Shown: positions 52,414 through 61,763 of the stretch, piece after piece
Layout of the letters: the number at the start of each line of letters is the position of its first letter
Numbering within the stretch: position 1 is the first letter of the stretch
Origin: Williamsia muralis
GTDB lineage: Bacteria > Actinomycetota > Actinomycetes > Mycobacteriales > Mycobacteriaceae
Length of the DNA: 64,000 nucleotides
Direction of reading: 5' to 3'
Assembly: GCF_002735905.1 (NCBI RefSeq)
Contig: NZ_PEBD01000010.1
Span: 248,001 to 312,000, forward strand
Program-made: the position numbers and the translations under genes
Notes under the pieces: generated by a model
What the model was told of the DNA's origin: nothing
What the model saw: the letters and a program-made list of their open reading frames with translations, nothing else
Database searches by the model: none

Positions 52414-53575
52414 TGAATCAGACCCAGTGGAAGACAACAGGCTTCGACGGTGGCGAATGGTGGTGGGCACTGCGGCGGATGAGCCGCTCGGGACGCCCGA
52501 TCCCGGGCACATGCAAGGAATGGATCGATCGCTGGCCGCCCTCTACGAGTCGGACCGTTCGCGCAGGGGCGGCTTGGGCGGGTCGGCGCCGTCGGTTGCC
52601 CGCTGGCTGGGTGACATCCGAAAGTACTTCCCCTCGAACGTGGTTCAGGTGATGCAGCGGGACGCCGTCGAACGTCTGGGCATCACCAGGCTGCTCGCCG
52701 AGCCTGAGTTGATGGATACCGTCGAGGCGAACATCGAGATGGTGAGCACACTGATCGGGCTCGGCAAGGCGATCCCGGAGACGTCGAAGGCATCGGCGCG
52801 CGCTTTGGTCCGCAAGGTGGTGGACGACGTCGAGCGCCGAGTGGCCGACCAGACACGTGCGGCCGTCACCGGTGCGCTGAACCGCGCGGCAACCACGCAT
52901 CGCCCGCGACCGGGTGACATCGACTGGAACCGCACGATCGCCAGGAATCTCAAGCACTATCAACCGGATTACCGAACGGTGATCCCCGAGCACCTGGTGG
53001 GGCATGGACGACGAGCCCAGCACCTGGGTCGCGACGTCATCGTGGCCATCGACCAGTCGGCATCGATGGCGTCGTCGATTGTGTACGCGTCGATCTTCGG
53101 TTCGGTGCTGGCGTCGATGCGGTCGGTAAAGACCTCTCTGGTGCTGTTCGACACCGACATCGTCGATCTCACAGACGAATTGGAAGATCCGGTGAACGTC
53201 TTGTTCGGCGCAACACTCGGCGGTGGTACCGACATCAACCAGGCGATCGCCTACTGCCAGGGGCTGATCACCCGGCCTGCCGAGTCGATCTTCGTCCTCA
53301 TCTCCGATCTCTACGAAGGTGGGCTCCGGGAGAAGATGCTGGCCCGGGTCGCTGCCATGACAGCGGCCGGCATCCAGGTGATCGTGCTGCTGGCCCTGTC
53401 TGACGAGGGTGCGCCGGCATTTGACCGGGACATCGCAACGGCTCTGTCCGCCATGGGGATTCCGGCGTTTGCATGCACACCCGATGCGTTCCCGGAACTT
53501 CTTGCGGTGGCCATTGGACGCGGCGACATCGCGGCCTGGGCGACGTCGAAAGAACTCGCGGCGCGTGGGATGTGA
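52403..53575 (+). CDS. VWA domain protein with intact MIDAS, last gene of the MoxR operon
   Basis: A 390-residue protein. A helical N-terminal half (about 1-195, with RWLGDIRKYFPSNVVQVMQRDA) precedes a von Willebrand A domain whose metal site is complete: VAIDQSASMASS (DxSxS), LGGGTDINQAI (Thr) and VLISDLYEGG (Asp). VWA proteins of this type are adaptors or clients of MoxR ATPases. ATG 52403 has GAAGGAGGG six bases upstream and overlaps the DUF5682 gene. It converges on the permease gene. Confidence 0.92.
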   Translation: MSPDESDPVEDNRLRRWRMVVGTAADEPLGTPDPGHMQGMDRSLAALYESDRSRRGGLGGSAPSVARWLGDIRKYFPSNVVQVMQRDAVERLGITRLLAEPELMDTVEANIEMVSTLIGLGKAIPETSKASARALVRKVVDDVERRVADQTRAAVTGALNRAATTHRPRPGDIDWNRTIARNLKHYQPDYRTVIPEHLVGHGRRAQHLGRDVIVAIDQSASMASSIVYASIFGSVLASMRSVKTSLVLFDTDIVDLTDELEDPVNVLFGATLGGGTDINQAIAYCQGLITRPAESIFVLISDLYEGGLREKMLARVAAMTAAGIQVIVLLALSDEGAPAFDRDIATALSAMGIPAFACTPDAFPELLAVAIGRGDIAAWATSKELAARGM

Positions 53576-53633
53576 TCAGGTGGGGGTCCTGTACAACGCC
53601 GGCCCGATGAGGATGCGTAGGGTTGAAAGGCAA

Positions 53634-55070
53634 CTACTTCTCGGATCCGGAGGTACCAGGTGCAGCGGCCTTCGCCGCATCCGGGGCGTCGTACCCGCGA
53701 TCGCCGTGCCGCTTTTGCATCCAGACACCGATGGCCACGATGATGACCGCCGAGATGGTCGACAACGTGATGGCGTCGCGTTGATCGGAGTCGAACGCCA
53801 TCAGTATCAGCACGGCGACGATGAATACGATGACCAGTCCGGTGAGGTAGGGGAACAGCCACATCCTCACGGCGGGAACCTGATTGCGGGCTCGCATCGA
53901 CTTACCGAGTACCAGTTGGCTCACTGCGATGGACAGGTACACGAACAGCGCGACTGCGCCGCTGGTGGCCAGCAGGTAGCCGAAGATCTTGTCGGGGAGG
54001 ACGTAGTTGCCGATGACTGCGAGGAACCCGAGCACCATCGACGCGAGTACGGACACCCACGGCACCCCGTTGGCCGTCAACTTCTTGACCGCGGCCGGAG
54101 CCTCGTGCCGTTCCCCGAGCGAATACAACATCCGTGATGCGGTGTACAACGCGGAGTTGAGGCACGACGCGACTGCCGTGAGCACCACTACGTCCATGAT
54201 CTGCGCTGACGCGGGAATGCCTATCGTCTCGAGCACTGTCTGATACGACCCGTCATCGAGCTGGTTGTAGGGCACAAGGGCCACCACCACGAAGATCGAA
54301 CCGATGTAGAAGATGCTGATACGCCAGATCACCGAGTTCACCGCGCGTGTGATGCCCTTTTCCGGGTCGGGTGATTCGGCCGCGGCGATGGTGACGATCT
54401 CGGTGCCCATGAAAGAGAACATCGTCACCAACATGGCCGAGATGATCGCGGTGGATCCGTTCGGAAGGAAGCCGTCGGGCTCCCAGAGATGGCTGACCCC
54501 GCTGGTCTCGGAACCCGGGAACAAGCCGAGGATCGCCACCACGCCGATCGCGATGAACGCAATGATGGCAACAACTTTGATCAAAGCGAACCAGAACTCG
54601 AATTCGCCGTAGTTGTCGACACTGATGAGGTTGGTGGCGGTGAGCAACAGTGTGACGGCGAGGGCCCAGATCCACTGTTCGCCGCCGATGAGTTTGCTGA
54701 AGATCCCCGCAGCCGCGGTGGCCTCCACAGGGATCACCAGCACCCAGAACCACCAGTAGAGCCATCCGACGGAGAAGCCCGCCCAGCGCCCCAAGGCGCG
54801 GTGCGAATAGACCGAGAAGGAACCCGTGTTGGGATTGGCCGTGGCCATCTCGCCGAGCATGCGCATCACCAGCACCACAAGTGTCCCGGCAAGCGCGTAC
54901 GAGATGATGACTGCCGGCCCGGCCTTCTCGATCGCATTCGCTGACCCGACGAACAAGCCGGCACCGATGACGCCCGCGATCGAGATCATCGTGATGTGCC
55001 TGGGTTTGAGGCTGGTGCCCAACGTCGCCGACGTGGCCGATCCGCCGGTGTTCTTCTCGGTGGTGCTCAC
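53634..55070 (-). CDS. Amino-acid permease, APC/AAT family (GABA permease-like)
   Basis: Proton-coupled importer of 478 residues with 12 TM helices. The family start KPRHITMISIAGVIGAGLFVGS (helix 1 with the unwound GxG site), the TGSFSVYSHRALGRWAGF segment and EIVTIAAAESPDPEKGI are typical of the GabP/AnsP group. The substrate is probably GABA or another neutral amino acid. GTG 55070 was chosen because upstream residues are Cys/Arg-rich and unlike the family. The 183-base gap upstream shows no clear operator. Confidence 0.92.
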   Translation of the reverse strand: MSTTEKNTGGSATSATLGTSLKPRHITMISIAGVIGAGLFVGSANAIEKAGPAVIISYALAGTLVVLVMRMLGEMATANPNTGSFSVYSHRALGRWAGFSVGWLYWWFWVLVIPVEATAAAGIFSKLIGGEQWIWALAVTLLLTATNLISVDNYGEFEFWFALIKVVAIIAFIAIGVVAILGLFPGSETSGVSHLWEPDGFLPNGSTAIISAMLVTMFSFMGTEIVTIAAAESPDPEKGITRAVNSVIWRISIFYIGSIFVVVALVPYNQLDDGSYQTVLETIGIPASAQIMDVVVLTAVASCLNSALYTASRMLYSLGERHEAPAAVKKLTANGVPWVSVLASMVLGFLAVIGNYVLPDKIFGYLLATSGAVALFVYLSIAVSQLVLGKSMRARNQVPAVRMWLFPYLTGLVIVFIVAVLILMAFDSDQRDAITLSTISAVIIVAIGVWMQKRHGDRGYDAPDAAKAAAPGTSGSEK

Positions 55071-55253
55071 GATTGAGCGTCCGTGCAGACGTTTCCGTGC
55101 CGCAGGATGACGCCTGGCGTCGACACAGCAGGCAGTGGGGTTGTTGTCGGCATGATGATTTGCCCTCTCGTTGCGCTGCGAGAAACTTGTTGCGGAGACT
55201 ACCCCCTCGTGTCCGGCGCAAACCGCCGACACCCGCCCACCTGTGGTGACTTG

Positions 55254-56807
55254 TCAGCCCTCGTCGTCCCCGCCGACCGGGTCTGTTTGCGGGAGGTCTG
55301 GCGGCTGTGAATGGCTCTGCCGCATGAACCGATGTTCGTGTTCTCTGAGCGCTTCGTCGCGGGTGGCGATGACCTGGGTCCACTCGGCATCAATGGTTTC
55401 GCCCACGTGGTTGGCCCGGTTGATCCGCGGGACTTGATCGGGATCGACGTATGCCGGCGGGATCCAGGCGACACGGCCCGCGTCGGTGCCTTCGGTGATC
55501 ATGACGGTCTGCCACTGGTCAGGGCGATCGCCGATCATCGCGTGATGGGCGGGGCAGGCCGGCACCAGCTCATCGACATTGGTGAGGCCGCCCAGAATCC
55601 ATGCGTTCACGTGATGGATCTCGGCCCAGGTGGCTGGTTGGCGACAGCCCGGGTGCGAACAGCCACGGTAGGCGGCGAACAACGCCAACCGCTGACCTTG
55701 CTGGGCAACGCGTTTCGCCCGTGCGAAGTACAGGACTTCGGCCGAGTGATGTGCGAATACAGCCAACGACTTGTCTGAGCGAGCGGCGAGTTCGAGAGCG
55801 TCTTTGACTGGGAGATCCACCCCCGACGCGGTGGTTGCGATGCCCGCCACGTCGTCGAGTTGCTGCTTTGTCATCGTGATGATCACCTGGGCCGGCAACC
55901 CACGATGGGACGTGCCCAGAAATTTGTACTCCAGGACAGTGCGCAAGATTGCTTTGAACGCGTCGTGTTGCCGCTGTGCGGTGGTGCGGGTGTCGCGGTG
56001 GGCGGCTGACTCGATCAGTGCTTTGTGGTGGCCCGGATCGTCGACGGCTCCGACCGGAGAATCGGGGTCATCAGGATTGTTCATGCCTGGGGCAGCCCAC
56101 ACATCGAGCACGGTCTTGAACAGTGCCAGCGTCTGCGGATCGAGGGTGCCGGTGATCTTGGCCATCAGATCTGCGCCCTGTTCGCCCACACTCAACCCGC
56201 GATTGCGTTTGCGGTCCTGCTCATCGGTCAGTGTGCCGTCGGGATCGACCCGCGCCAGCACCCCGCGTCCACACTGGATCAGATCAGTCGGATTCATCGT
56301 GCGCGCGTTGTCGACCATCCACGCATCGACAACGTCGAGTACCTCGGGTGCGACCTTGTTGGGGATGTGTTTGCGCACATCAAGCATGACATCCATGTGC
56401 GCGAGACCAATTGCTCCCTCTGCCAATGCTTCTGCTGCGGCAGGGCATTTCGGCGGCAGTACCTCGCCCTGTAGGGAGTGAAACCGGGCGACGGCATCCA
56501 GTGCCTTCAACCGTGACGATGCATCGCCGCGGGTAACCCGCAACTCACTCATCACGAAGCGGTGCAATGTTGGATGCCCTGCTTTGCGAAATGCGCCCCG
56601 ATCGGACACTTCGAGTAGCCGTTGTAAACCTTGAAAACAAAGGGCGCGAACAGCTTTCTCGTTCATTCGTGCCAGCTCGCACACCGCCGCGTCGTCAAGA
56701 TCAGACGAAGACGCGCCCGCTATTTGGTCCAGGACAGAACTCAGGTCTCGATACAGACCCATCAACACCGGCGTCGACGGTGGATCAAGAGAAGTGGTAT
56801 CGGTCAT
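55254..56807 (-). CDS. DUF222 / HNH endonuclease domain protein (second copy)
   Basis: A 517-residue member of the 13E12-type family. DUF222 occupies about residues 20-380. The HNH module is GCSHPGCRQPATWAEIHHVN with NVDELVPACPAHHAMI; the C-terminal tail is long and charged. It differs strongly from the member at 26629, so this is not a recent duplication. ATG 56807 follows a GGGGG-rich ribosome site; a longer reading to 56984 crosses the LexA box. A perfect SOS box lies 60 bases upstream. Confidence 0.92.
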   Translation of the reverse strand: MTDTTSLDPPSTPVLMGLYRDLSSVLDQIAGASSSDLDDAAVCELARMNEKAVRALCFQGLQRLLEVSDRGAFRKAGHPTLHRFVMSELRVTRGDASSRLKALDAVARFHSLQGEVLPPKCPAAAEALAEGAIGLAHMDVMLDVRKHIPNKVAPEVLDVVDAWMVDNARTMNPTDLIQCGRGVLARVDPDGTLTDEQDRKRNRGLSVGEQGADLMAKITGTLDPQTLALFKTVLDVWAAPGMNNPDDPDSPVGAVDDPGHHKALIESAAHRDTRTTAQRQHDAFKAILRTVLEYKFLGTSHRGLPAQVIITMTKQQLDDVAGIATTASGVDLPVKDALELAARSDKSLAVFAHHSAEVLYFARAKRVAQQGQRLALFAAYRGCSHPGCRQPATWAEIHHVNAWILGGLTNVDELVPACPAHHAMIGDRPDQWQTVMITEGTDAGRVAWIPPAYVDPDQVPRINRANHVGETIDAEWTQVIATRDEALREHEHRFMRQSHSQPPDLPQTDPVGGDDEG

Positions 56808-56867
56808 CGGTTGGTCCCCCCGGGCCTCGATCAACTGATTCCAGTCTACCGTGAAATCGACTATTTG

Positions 56868-56883
56868 TCGAACACATGTTCGA
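56868..56883. promoter_or_regulatory. Perfect LexA/SOS box
   Basis: TCGAACACATGTTCGA fits the actinobacterial consensus TCGAAC-N4-GTTCGA exactly. It sits 60 bases before the DUF222/HNH start, in the spacer of a TTGTTC promoter-like element on the minus strand. DNA damage should therefore induce this gene. Confidence 0.88.
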
Positions 56884-56967
56884 ACAATGAACTCTTTGCG
56901 AAGATCTGCCGGGCGCGAGCTTGGCGCCGGTTTGTCGAGGTGCATCGTCCAGCTCAGGTCTTCCAGG

Positions 56968-57566
56968 TCATACCCGCGGTTCACCGCTTCTCATCGAGTA
57001 CGTCGCACGGATGCCATGTGGAGTCGACGCAACGTCGGTCTGCACGAGTTCGACGTGGGACAAGTTCTTCCGCAACGGGGTGCCCGCGCCGAGTATCACG
57101 GTCGCGATGCGCAGGCGCAGCTCATCCACCCGGTCTGCGCGCAGGAACTGATCAGCGACGTCAGCGCCACCCATGACGACGATGTCCGCGGGTGTCGGCC
57201 GACTCCCGGACGGCGTTTAGTGCGGTTCTGGGTCCGCCGGTGACGAATGTGAAGCCGTGTCGGAGTCGCGGATTCTCAAACATCCTGCTTCACAACAATA
57301 CTCTGAGGTCGGGTGGATTGATTGCGCGCAGCCCCATGCCCGACGTCGTCGTTCCAGGTGTCGGGTGCGTCGAAGGTGCGTCGGCCCATGATCACCACGC
57401 CTGTGGCCTCGTATCGACCGGCGAGGATTTGCTCGTTGACGTCGGACTTGTGGGCCATCGCCCAGTGGTGCAGGGCCTCGACCCCGAGCCCCTGCTCGAA
57501 CCCTGGGGAAGGTCCCGTCGCGTACCCATCCAGTGACATGGTGATGTCCACACAGATCTTGGTCAT
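56968..57566 (-). pseudogene. Dihydrofolate-reductase-family (RibD C-terminal) gene with two frameshifts
   Basis: Reading from ATG 57566, MTKICVDITMSLDGYATGP to MGRRTFDAPDTWNDDVGHG is the first half of the family, ending at a stop near 57276. The homologous sequence continues in another frame (FENPRLRHGFTFVTGGPRTA, then LNAVRESA) and shifts again near 57200 into TPADIVVMGGADVADQFL and VDELRLRIATVILGAGTPL. Together the three frames rebuild one protein of about 195 residues. Either a decayed gene or assembly errors. It converges on no functional partner. Confidence 0.85.
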
Positions 57567-57674
57567 CTCGTCTCTACTCGTAATCCGGCCCCTCCTGATG
57601 TGACCGCCTCGACCGGCGTTTGTCATCGGCGTGCGTAGCATCTGCGGACAGGGGCTGACGACGAAGGGCATGTG

Positions 57675-58061
57675 ATGGCAACACCGTTTGGGCAGGCAGG
57701 AACCGCAAAATATGTGCAGCTGACCACGTTCCGTAAAGACGGGACGCCGGTGTCCTCGCCGCTGTGGGCAGCGCTCGACGGCGACAAGTTGCTGATGTGG
57801 ACAGTGACCGATTCATGGAAGGTGAAGCGGTTGCGCCGCAACCCGGCCGTGGTGGTCCAAGCGTGCGACGTGCGAGGCAAGCAGACGTATGGAGATCCCG
57901 TGTCCGGTACAGCCCAGATCCTCGATACGCCGGGCAGCGATCACGCCAGGGATGTGGTGCAGAAGAAGTACGGGCTTCTCGGATGGGTCACGGTGAAGGG
58001 GAGCCTGCTGCGCAGAGGCAAGAAGGGCACCGTGGGGCTGGCGATCAGCGCAAGCAGCTGA
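57675..58061 (+). CDS. PPOX-class F420-dependent oxidoreductase
   Basis: Split-barrel flavin/deazaflavin protein of 128 residues. The pattern TAKYVQLTTFRKDGTPVSSPLWAALDG, WKVKRLRRNPAVVVQACD and GTAQIL matches the F420-binding family of mycobacteria. It probably reduces a quinone or related compound, though small members are often uncharacterised. GAAGG lies before ATG 57675 (GTG 57672 is in frame). Followed by the GntR operator region. Confidence 0.88.
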   Translation: MATPFGQAGTAKYVQLTTFRKDGTPVSSPLWAALDGDKLLMWTVTDSWKVKRLRRNPAVVVQACDVRGKQTYGDPVSGTAQILDTPGSDHARDVVQKKYGLLGWVTVKGSLLRRGKKGTVGLAISASS

Positions 58062-58123
58062 ATGACCCGGGTGCTCCGTCGCCGCCAAAACCGGCAGGCA
58101 GGTTGTGTGGGCCCGCCGTTGCG

Positions 58124-58143
58124 GTAGATTGTCAACAATCTAC
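58124..58143. promoter_or_regulatory. Perfect 20-bp palindromic GntR operator
   Basis: GTAGATTGTCAACAATCTAC has nine perfectly paired bases on each side of a 2-base centre, with the TTGTCAACAA core common to FadR/VanR-type GntR sites. It ends 36 bases before the GntR start, so autoregulation is expected. Confidence 0.85.
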
Positions 58144-58179
58144 GAAGACGGAACGCGAGGGGTTTGGGTGCAGTGACTC

Positions 58180-58962
58180 ATGTCCGATGAGATCAAGAAG
58201 TCCGGCGGTGCGCGCGGGCGCGTGGCCAGGCCTCGGGTACTCGAACCCCTGGTCCAGGAGTCGACTCCGGCCATCATCGCCCGTCAACTGCGTGCAGCCA
58301 TCGCCAAAGGCGACTTTCCTCCAGGCTCGCAACTGACCGAATCGGGCCTGGCCGCAGATTTGGGCGTCAGCCGCGGACCACTGCGCGAAGCCATGCAGCG
58401 GTTGACGCAGGAAGGACTGCTGGTCAGCTACCGGAACCGCGGTCTGTTCGTGATCACGATGGACGACGACGACATCAGGGACATGTACGTCGCTCGGGCC
58501 GCGGTCGAGCGCGCTGCACTCGAACAGGTGATCCTGCGCCGCCCCGACGACGCCGTTGACGTCCTCACCTCCGCAGTCGAGGAGATGGAGCGGCACGCGG
58601 ACGACCCCAACGGTCCGCAGATCGCGGACGCGGACATGGCATTTCACCACGAACTCGTAGAACTCGCAGGTAGCCCCCGGCTCTCGCGACTGCACGAGAC
58701 CATTCTCGTCGAGACGCGGATGTGTCTGGGGGCCATGCGAGGCACCTACGTATCCGCCGAAGAGCGGATCTCCGAACATCGCCGCATCGTTTCGGCAATT
58801 GCCCAGCGGGACATAAAATCGGCCGACGAACTGATGGTCGACCACATGCGGGACGGGTTGCGGCGAATCATCGCCGAACCGGGTGCCGTATCTCAGTTCG
58901 GTGGCGCAGCGATAACGTCGAGTCCGAACGTGTCCGTCGACCGACCGGCACCGGGAAGATAG
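58180..58962 (+). CDS. GntR family regulator with FCD ligand domain
   Basis: Metabolite-responsive regulator of 260 residues. The winged HTH covers about 28-95 (IIARQLRAAIAKGDFPPGSQ, LTESGLAADLGVSRGPLREAMQRL). The FCD domain (about 100-235) keeps the likely metal ligands D and H in DADMAFHHELVE and H in SEHRRIV and VDHMRDGL, so its effector is probably an organic acid held by metal. The transporter gene follows on the same strand, and an ectoine-type catabolic operon faces it, suggesting control by an ectoine breakdown product. Confidence 0.92.
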   Translation: MSDEIKKSGGARGRVARPRVLEPLVQESTPAIIARQLRAAIAKGDFPPGSQLTESGLAADLGVSRGPLREAMQRLTQEGLLVSYRNRGLFVITMDDDDIRDMYVARAAVERAALEQVILRRPDDAVDVLTSAVEEMERHADDPNGPQIADADMAFHHELVELAGSPRLSRLHETILVETRMCLGAMRGTYVSAEERISEHRRIVSAIAQRDIKSADELMVDHMRDGLRRIIAEPGAVSQFGGAAITSSPNVSVDRPAPGR

Positions 58963-59113
58963 AACGGGCTTCGGCAACCTGCCGCGGCCACCACCCTCGA
59001 GGAGGCCTGCACCGACAAACGCCTAGTCACCTGCTTTCAAAACGCGGAAGTAGCAGGAATCTGTGGGCCTCGAAGACACCAGAGCCCGACGTCTTCAGTT
59101 GAAGGGGGTATCA

Positions 59114-60501
59114 ATGAGCCCGAACATCGCGAAAACGAGTTCAGACGTTGCACCAGGATTTCCGGATCCGGATTCACCGGAAGGCAAGAAACTCTTACGC
59201 AAAGCCATCGGCGCATCCGCCATCGGCAACGCGACCGAGTGGTACGACTACGGCGTCTACGCCGCCACCACGACCTATCTCACGCAAGCTTTCTTTCCCG
59301 GCGACCTCGGGACCATCGGCACGATGCTGGGATTTGCGATCTCATTTGTGCTCCGACCGCTCGGCGGCATGATCTGGGGTCCGATCGGAGACCGGATCGG
59401 CCGAAAAGCCGTGCTGGCCATGACCATTCTGCTCATCTCCGGCGCCACCGCCCTCATCGGACTGCTGCCCACGCATGCGGTCGCCGGTGTGTGGGCGCCG
59501 ATCCTGTTGATCGCCCTCCGGGTGGTCCAGGGATTCTCCACCGGAGGCGAGTACGGCGGAGCGGCAACGTTCATGGCCGAGTACGCGCCGGACAAGAAGC
59601 GCGGCCGCTACGGCAGCTTCCTCGAGTTCGGCACACTCGCCGGGTTCGTGATGGGCACCGCCGTTGTGCTGCTGCTCGAACTGGCGCTCAGCGACCAACA
59701 GATGGAGACCTGGGGCTGGCGCATCCCGTTCCTGCTCGCATTGCCATTGGGGCTGGTGGGTCTGTATCTGCGAAATCAGATGGAAGACACACCGGTCTTC
59801 AAGGAACTCGAGCAGAGGATGAGATCGAGGGCACCGCGTGGACGCGGTTCAAGGATCTGCTCACCAACTACTGGCAGCCCATCCTGGTGATGTTCGGCCT
59901 GGTGATCGCGCTCAACGTGGCCAACTACACGTTGCTGGCCTACCAGCCGACCTACCTCAAGACCACCATCGGCATGAGCGAGACCACCGGCACCGTCGTC
60001 ATCCTGATCGGCGAGCTGGCGATGATGGCGTGTATCCCGTTCTTCGGTGCCTGGTCGGACAAGATCGGCCGCAAACCGATGTGGTGGGGTTCGCTGATCG
60101 GTCTGTTCGTGTTCGCGTTGCCGATGTACTGGCTGATGGGGCAGGGCTTCGGCTGGGCCATCGTCGGATTCTTGGTGCTGGGGCTGCTGTACATCCCGCA
60201 GCTGTCGACCATCTCGGCAACGTTCCCGGCCATGTTCCCCACGCAGGTGCGGTACGCCGGGTTCGCCATCTCCTACAACGTGGCCACGGCGGCGTTCGGC
60301 GGCACGGCGCCGCTGATCAACGACGCGGTCACCGAGAACGAGGGTTGGGAGTTGTTCCCGGCCGGCTACATGATGCTCGCGTGTGTGATCGGCATGATCG
60401 CGCTGCCCTTCCTGCGCGAGACGGCAGGCTTCTCGATTCGGGGCACCGACATCCCAGGTGAGGAAACCGACGCCGAGAAGAAGCTGGTGCACAACAACTG
60501 A
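59114..60501 (+). pseudogene. MFS metabolite:H+ symporter (ProP/MHS type), frameshifted
   Basis: Two consecutive frames make one 12-TM transporter. Frame 1 runs from ATG 59114 (MSPNIAKTSSDVAPGFPDPD) through KAIGASAIGNATEWYDYGVY, motif GPIGDRIGRKAVL and RVVQGFSTGGEYGGA to KELEQ near 59815. The homologous sequence resumes in the next frame at EDEIEGTAWTRFKDLL and continues to a stop at 60501 through GAWSDKIGRKPM. Total length, 1388, is not a multiple of three, consistent with one lost base at 59810-59830. MHS proteins import proline, betaine, ectoine or organic acids. Broken transporter or a sequencing error. Confidence 0.9.
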
Positions 60502-60507
60502 CGCACC

Positions 60508-60574
60508 ACGATCGGGCCCGTGGGACGCCGTCGAGGGCTATTCACCCTCTGGCGGCGTCCACGGGGACGATCGT
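60508..60574. terminator. Long imperfect hairpin between convergent operons
   Basis: Outer arms ACGATCG (60508-60514) and CGATCGT (60568-60574); inner CCGTGG/CCACGG-like, GACGCCG/CGGCGTC and GAGGG/CCCTC pairs meet at a small loop at about 60540. No T-run on either strand. Probable bidirectional terminator. Confidence 0.7.
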
Positions 60575-60587
60575 GACCGCTTGCCGC

Positions 60588-61763
60588 TCAGAGCAGGCGC
60601 AGCGCCATCAGTGCGTAAGCCTTTGCGGCGGTGACCAATTCGTGTATCGAGACTGATTCGTCCGGACGGTGTGCCTGATCGTTGAGACCGCCGGGGCCCA
60701 GGACGATCGCAGGTATCCCGAGGTCCCGGCTGATGAAGCCGCCGTCGCACGCGGCGGTCCAGCCGGTGATCTCGGTATGACCACCGGCGTCGCCGATGGC
60801 GCGAGCGGCCTCGGTGACCAATGGGTTGTCGACGGCGGTCTGAAAACCCGGCATCGACATCGTCACCTCGACGTCCACTGTGATGCCGTCATTGTCGATG
60901 CCCGCTTCTGTGATGGCGCCGCGTAACCAGGAGGCCACAGCGTAGGCGTCTTCCCCGGGCATCAGCCGGCGGTCGAAGCTGACGGTCGCATGCGGTGCGA
61001 CCACCGAGATGCCCTGCCCGCCTTCGATCAGCCCGGTGTTCCAGGTTCCCGAGCCGAGGAGCGGGTCTGGTGAGCTCGCAAGTCGGCGGGCGTCGGCACG
61101 GACGAGGTCGATGATCGCGGCGGCGGCGTCGATGGCGTTGCGGCCATCTGCCGGGCGACCCGAATGTGCGGCCCGTCCGGTCACCCGGACCTCGAGGTAA
61201 GAGGCTCCGCGGCAGGCGATCACGGTTTCGAGGTCGGTCGGTTCGGCGACGACGCAGCCGGCAAATCGATTCGATCCATCGCTCCGGGTCACAAAATCGC
61301 GGATGCCGATGCCGAGGTCTTCCTCGTCGACGGTGCAGACCAATTGGACGGGACCGGGTAGCTTCAATCCTGACCGCGATAAGGCCGCCATCGCGATGAC
61401 GGCCGCCGCGAGGCCACCCTTCATGTCGGTGGCGCCGCGACCGTAGATCCGCCCCTCTTCGACCGTGGATTCGAACGGATCGCGAGTCCATCCGTCACCG
61501 GCAGGTACCACGTCCGAATGGCCGAGGATCATGAGACCGGGTGCGTTGCCGGTACCGGGGAGTGTCGCAGTGAAGTTCGGTCGGCGCGGGGCCACCTCCC
61601 AGCTGTCGACGATGAAATCGAGTTCGTCACAGGCCTTGTGGAGTACCTGGACAGTCTGTTGCTCGGTACCGCCGGGATTCTCGCCGCCCGCGTCGATGAG
61701 CGAGCAGGTCAGTGCCACCAACTCAGGCTCGCCGATCAGCTCGAGAACAGACCGTTCGGTCAT
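60588..61763 (-). CDS. M20-family deacylase/peptidase (ArgE/DapE/ACY1)
   Basis: Zinc amidohydrolase of 391 residues. Metal motifs: ILGHSDVVPAGDGWTRDPF, GRGATDMKGGLAAAVIA and TVDEEDLGIG; the closing GPGGLNDQAHRPDESV completes the M20 signature. These enzymes remove N-acyl groups from amino acids. In classical ectoine degradation the acetyl group of N-acetyl-diaminobutyrate is removed by DoeB, of a different family (AstE/AspA); this gene is a natural replacement candidate. ATG 61763 overlaps the aminotransferase stop (ATGA). Confidence 0.9.
   Translation of the reverse strand: MTERSVLELIGEPELVALTCSLIDAGGENPGGTEQQTVQVLHKACDELDFIVDSWEVAPRRPNFTATLPGTGNAPGLMILGHSDVVPAGDGWTRDPFESTVEEGRIYGRGATDMKGGLAAAVIAMAALSRSGLKLPGPVQLVCTVDEEDLGIGIRDFVTRSDGSNRFAGCVVAEPTDLETVIACRGASYLEVRVTGRAAHSGRPADGRNAIDAAAAIIDLVRADARRLASSPDPLLGSGTWNTGLIEGGQGISVVAPHATVSFDRRLMPGEDAYAVASWLRGAITEAGIDNDGITVDVEVTMSMPGFQTAVDNPLVTEAARAIGDAGGHTEITGWTAACDGGFISRDLGIPAIVLGPGGLNDQAHRPDESVSIHELVTAAKAYALMALRLL

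Noticed and set aside
55071-55253. Leader peptide upstream of the permease
   Set aside because: A short frame from an ATG near 55152 exists on the minus strand but has no regulatory codon run or hairpin that would support attenuation.
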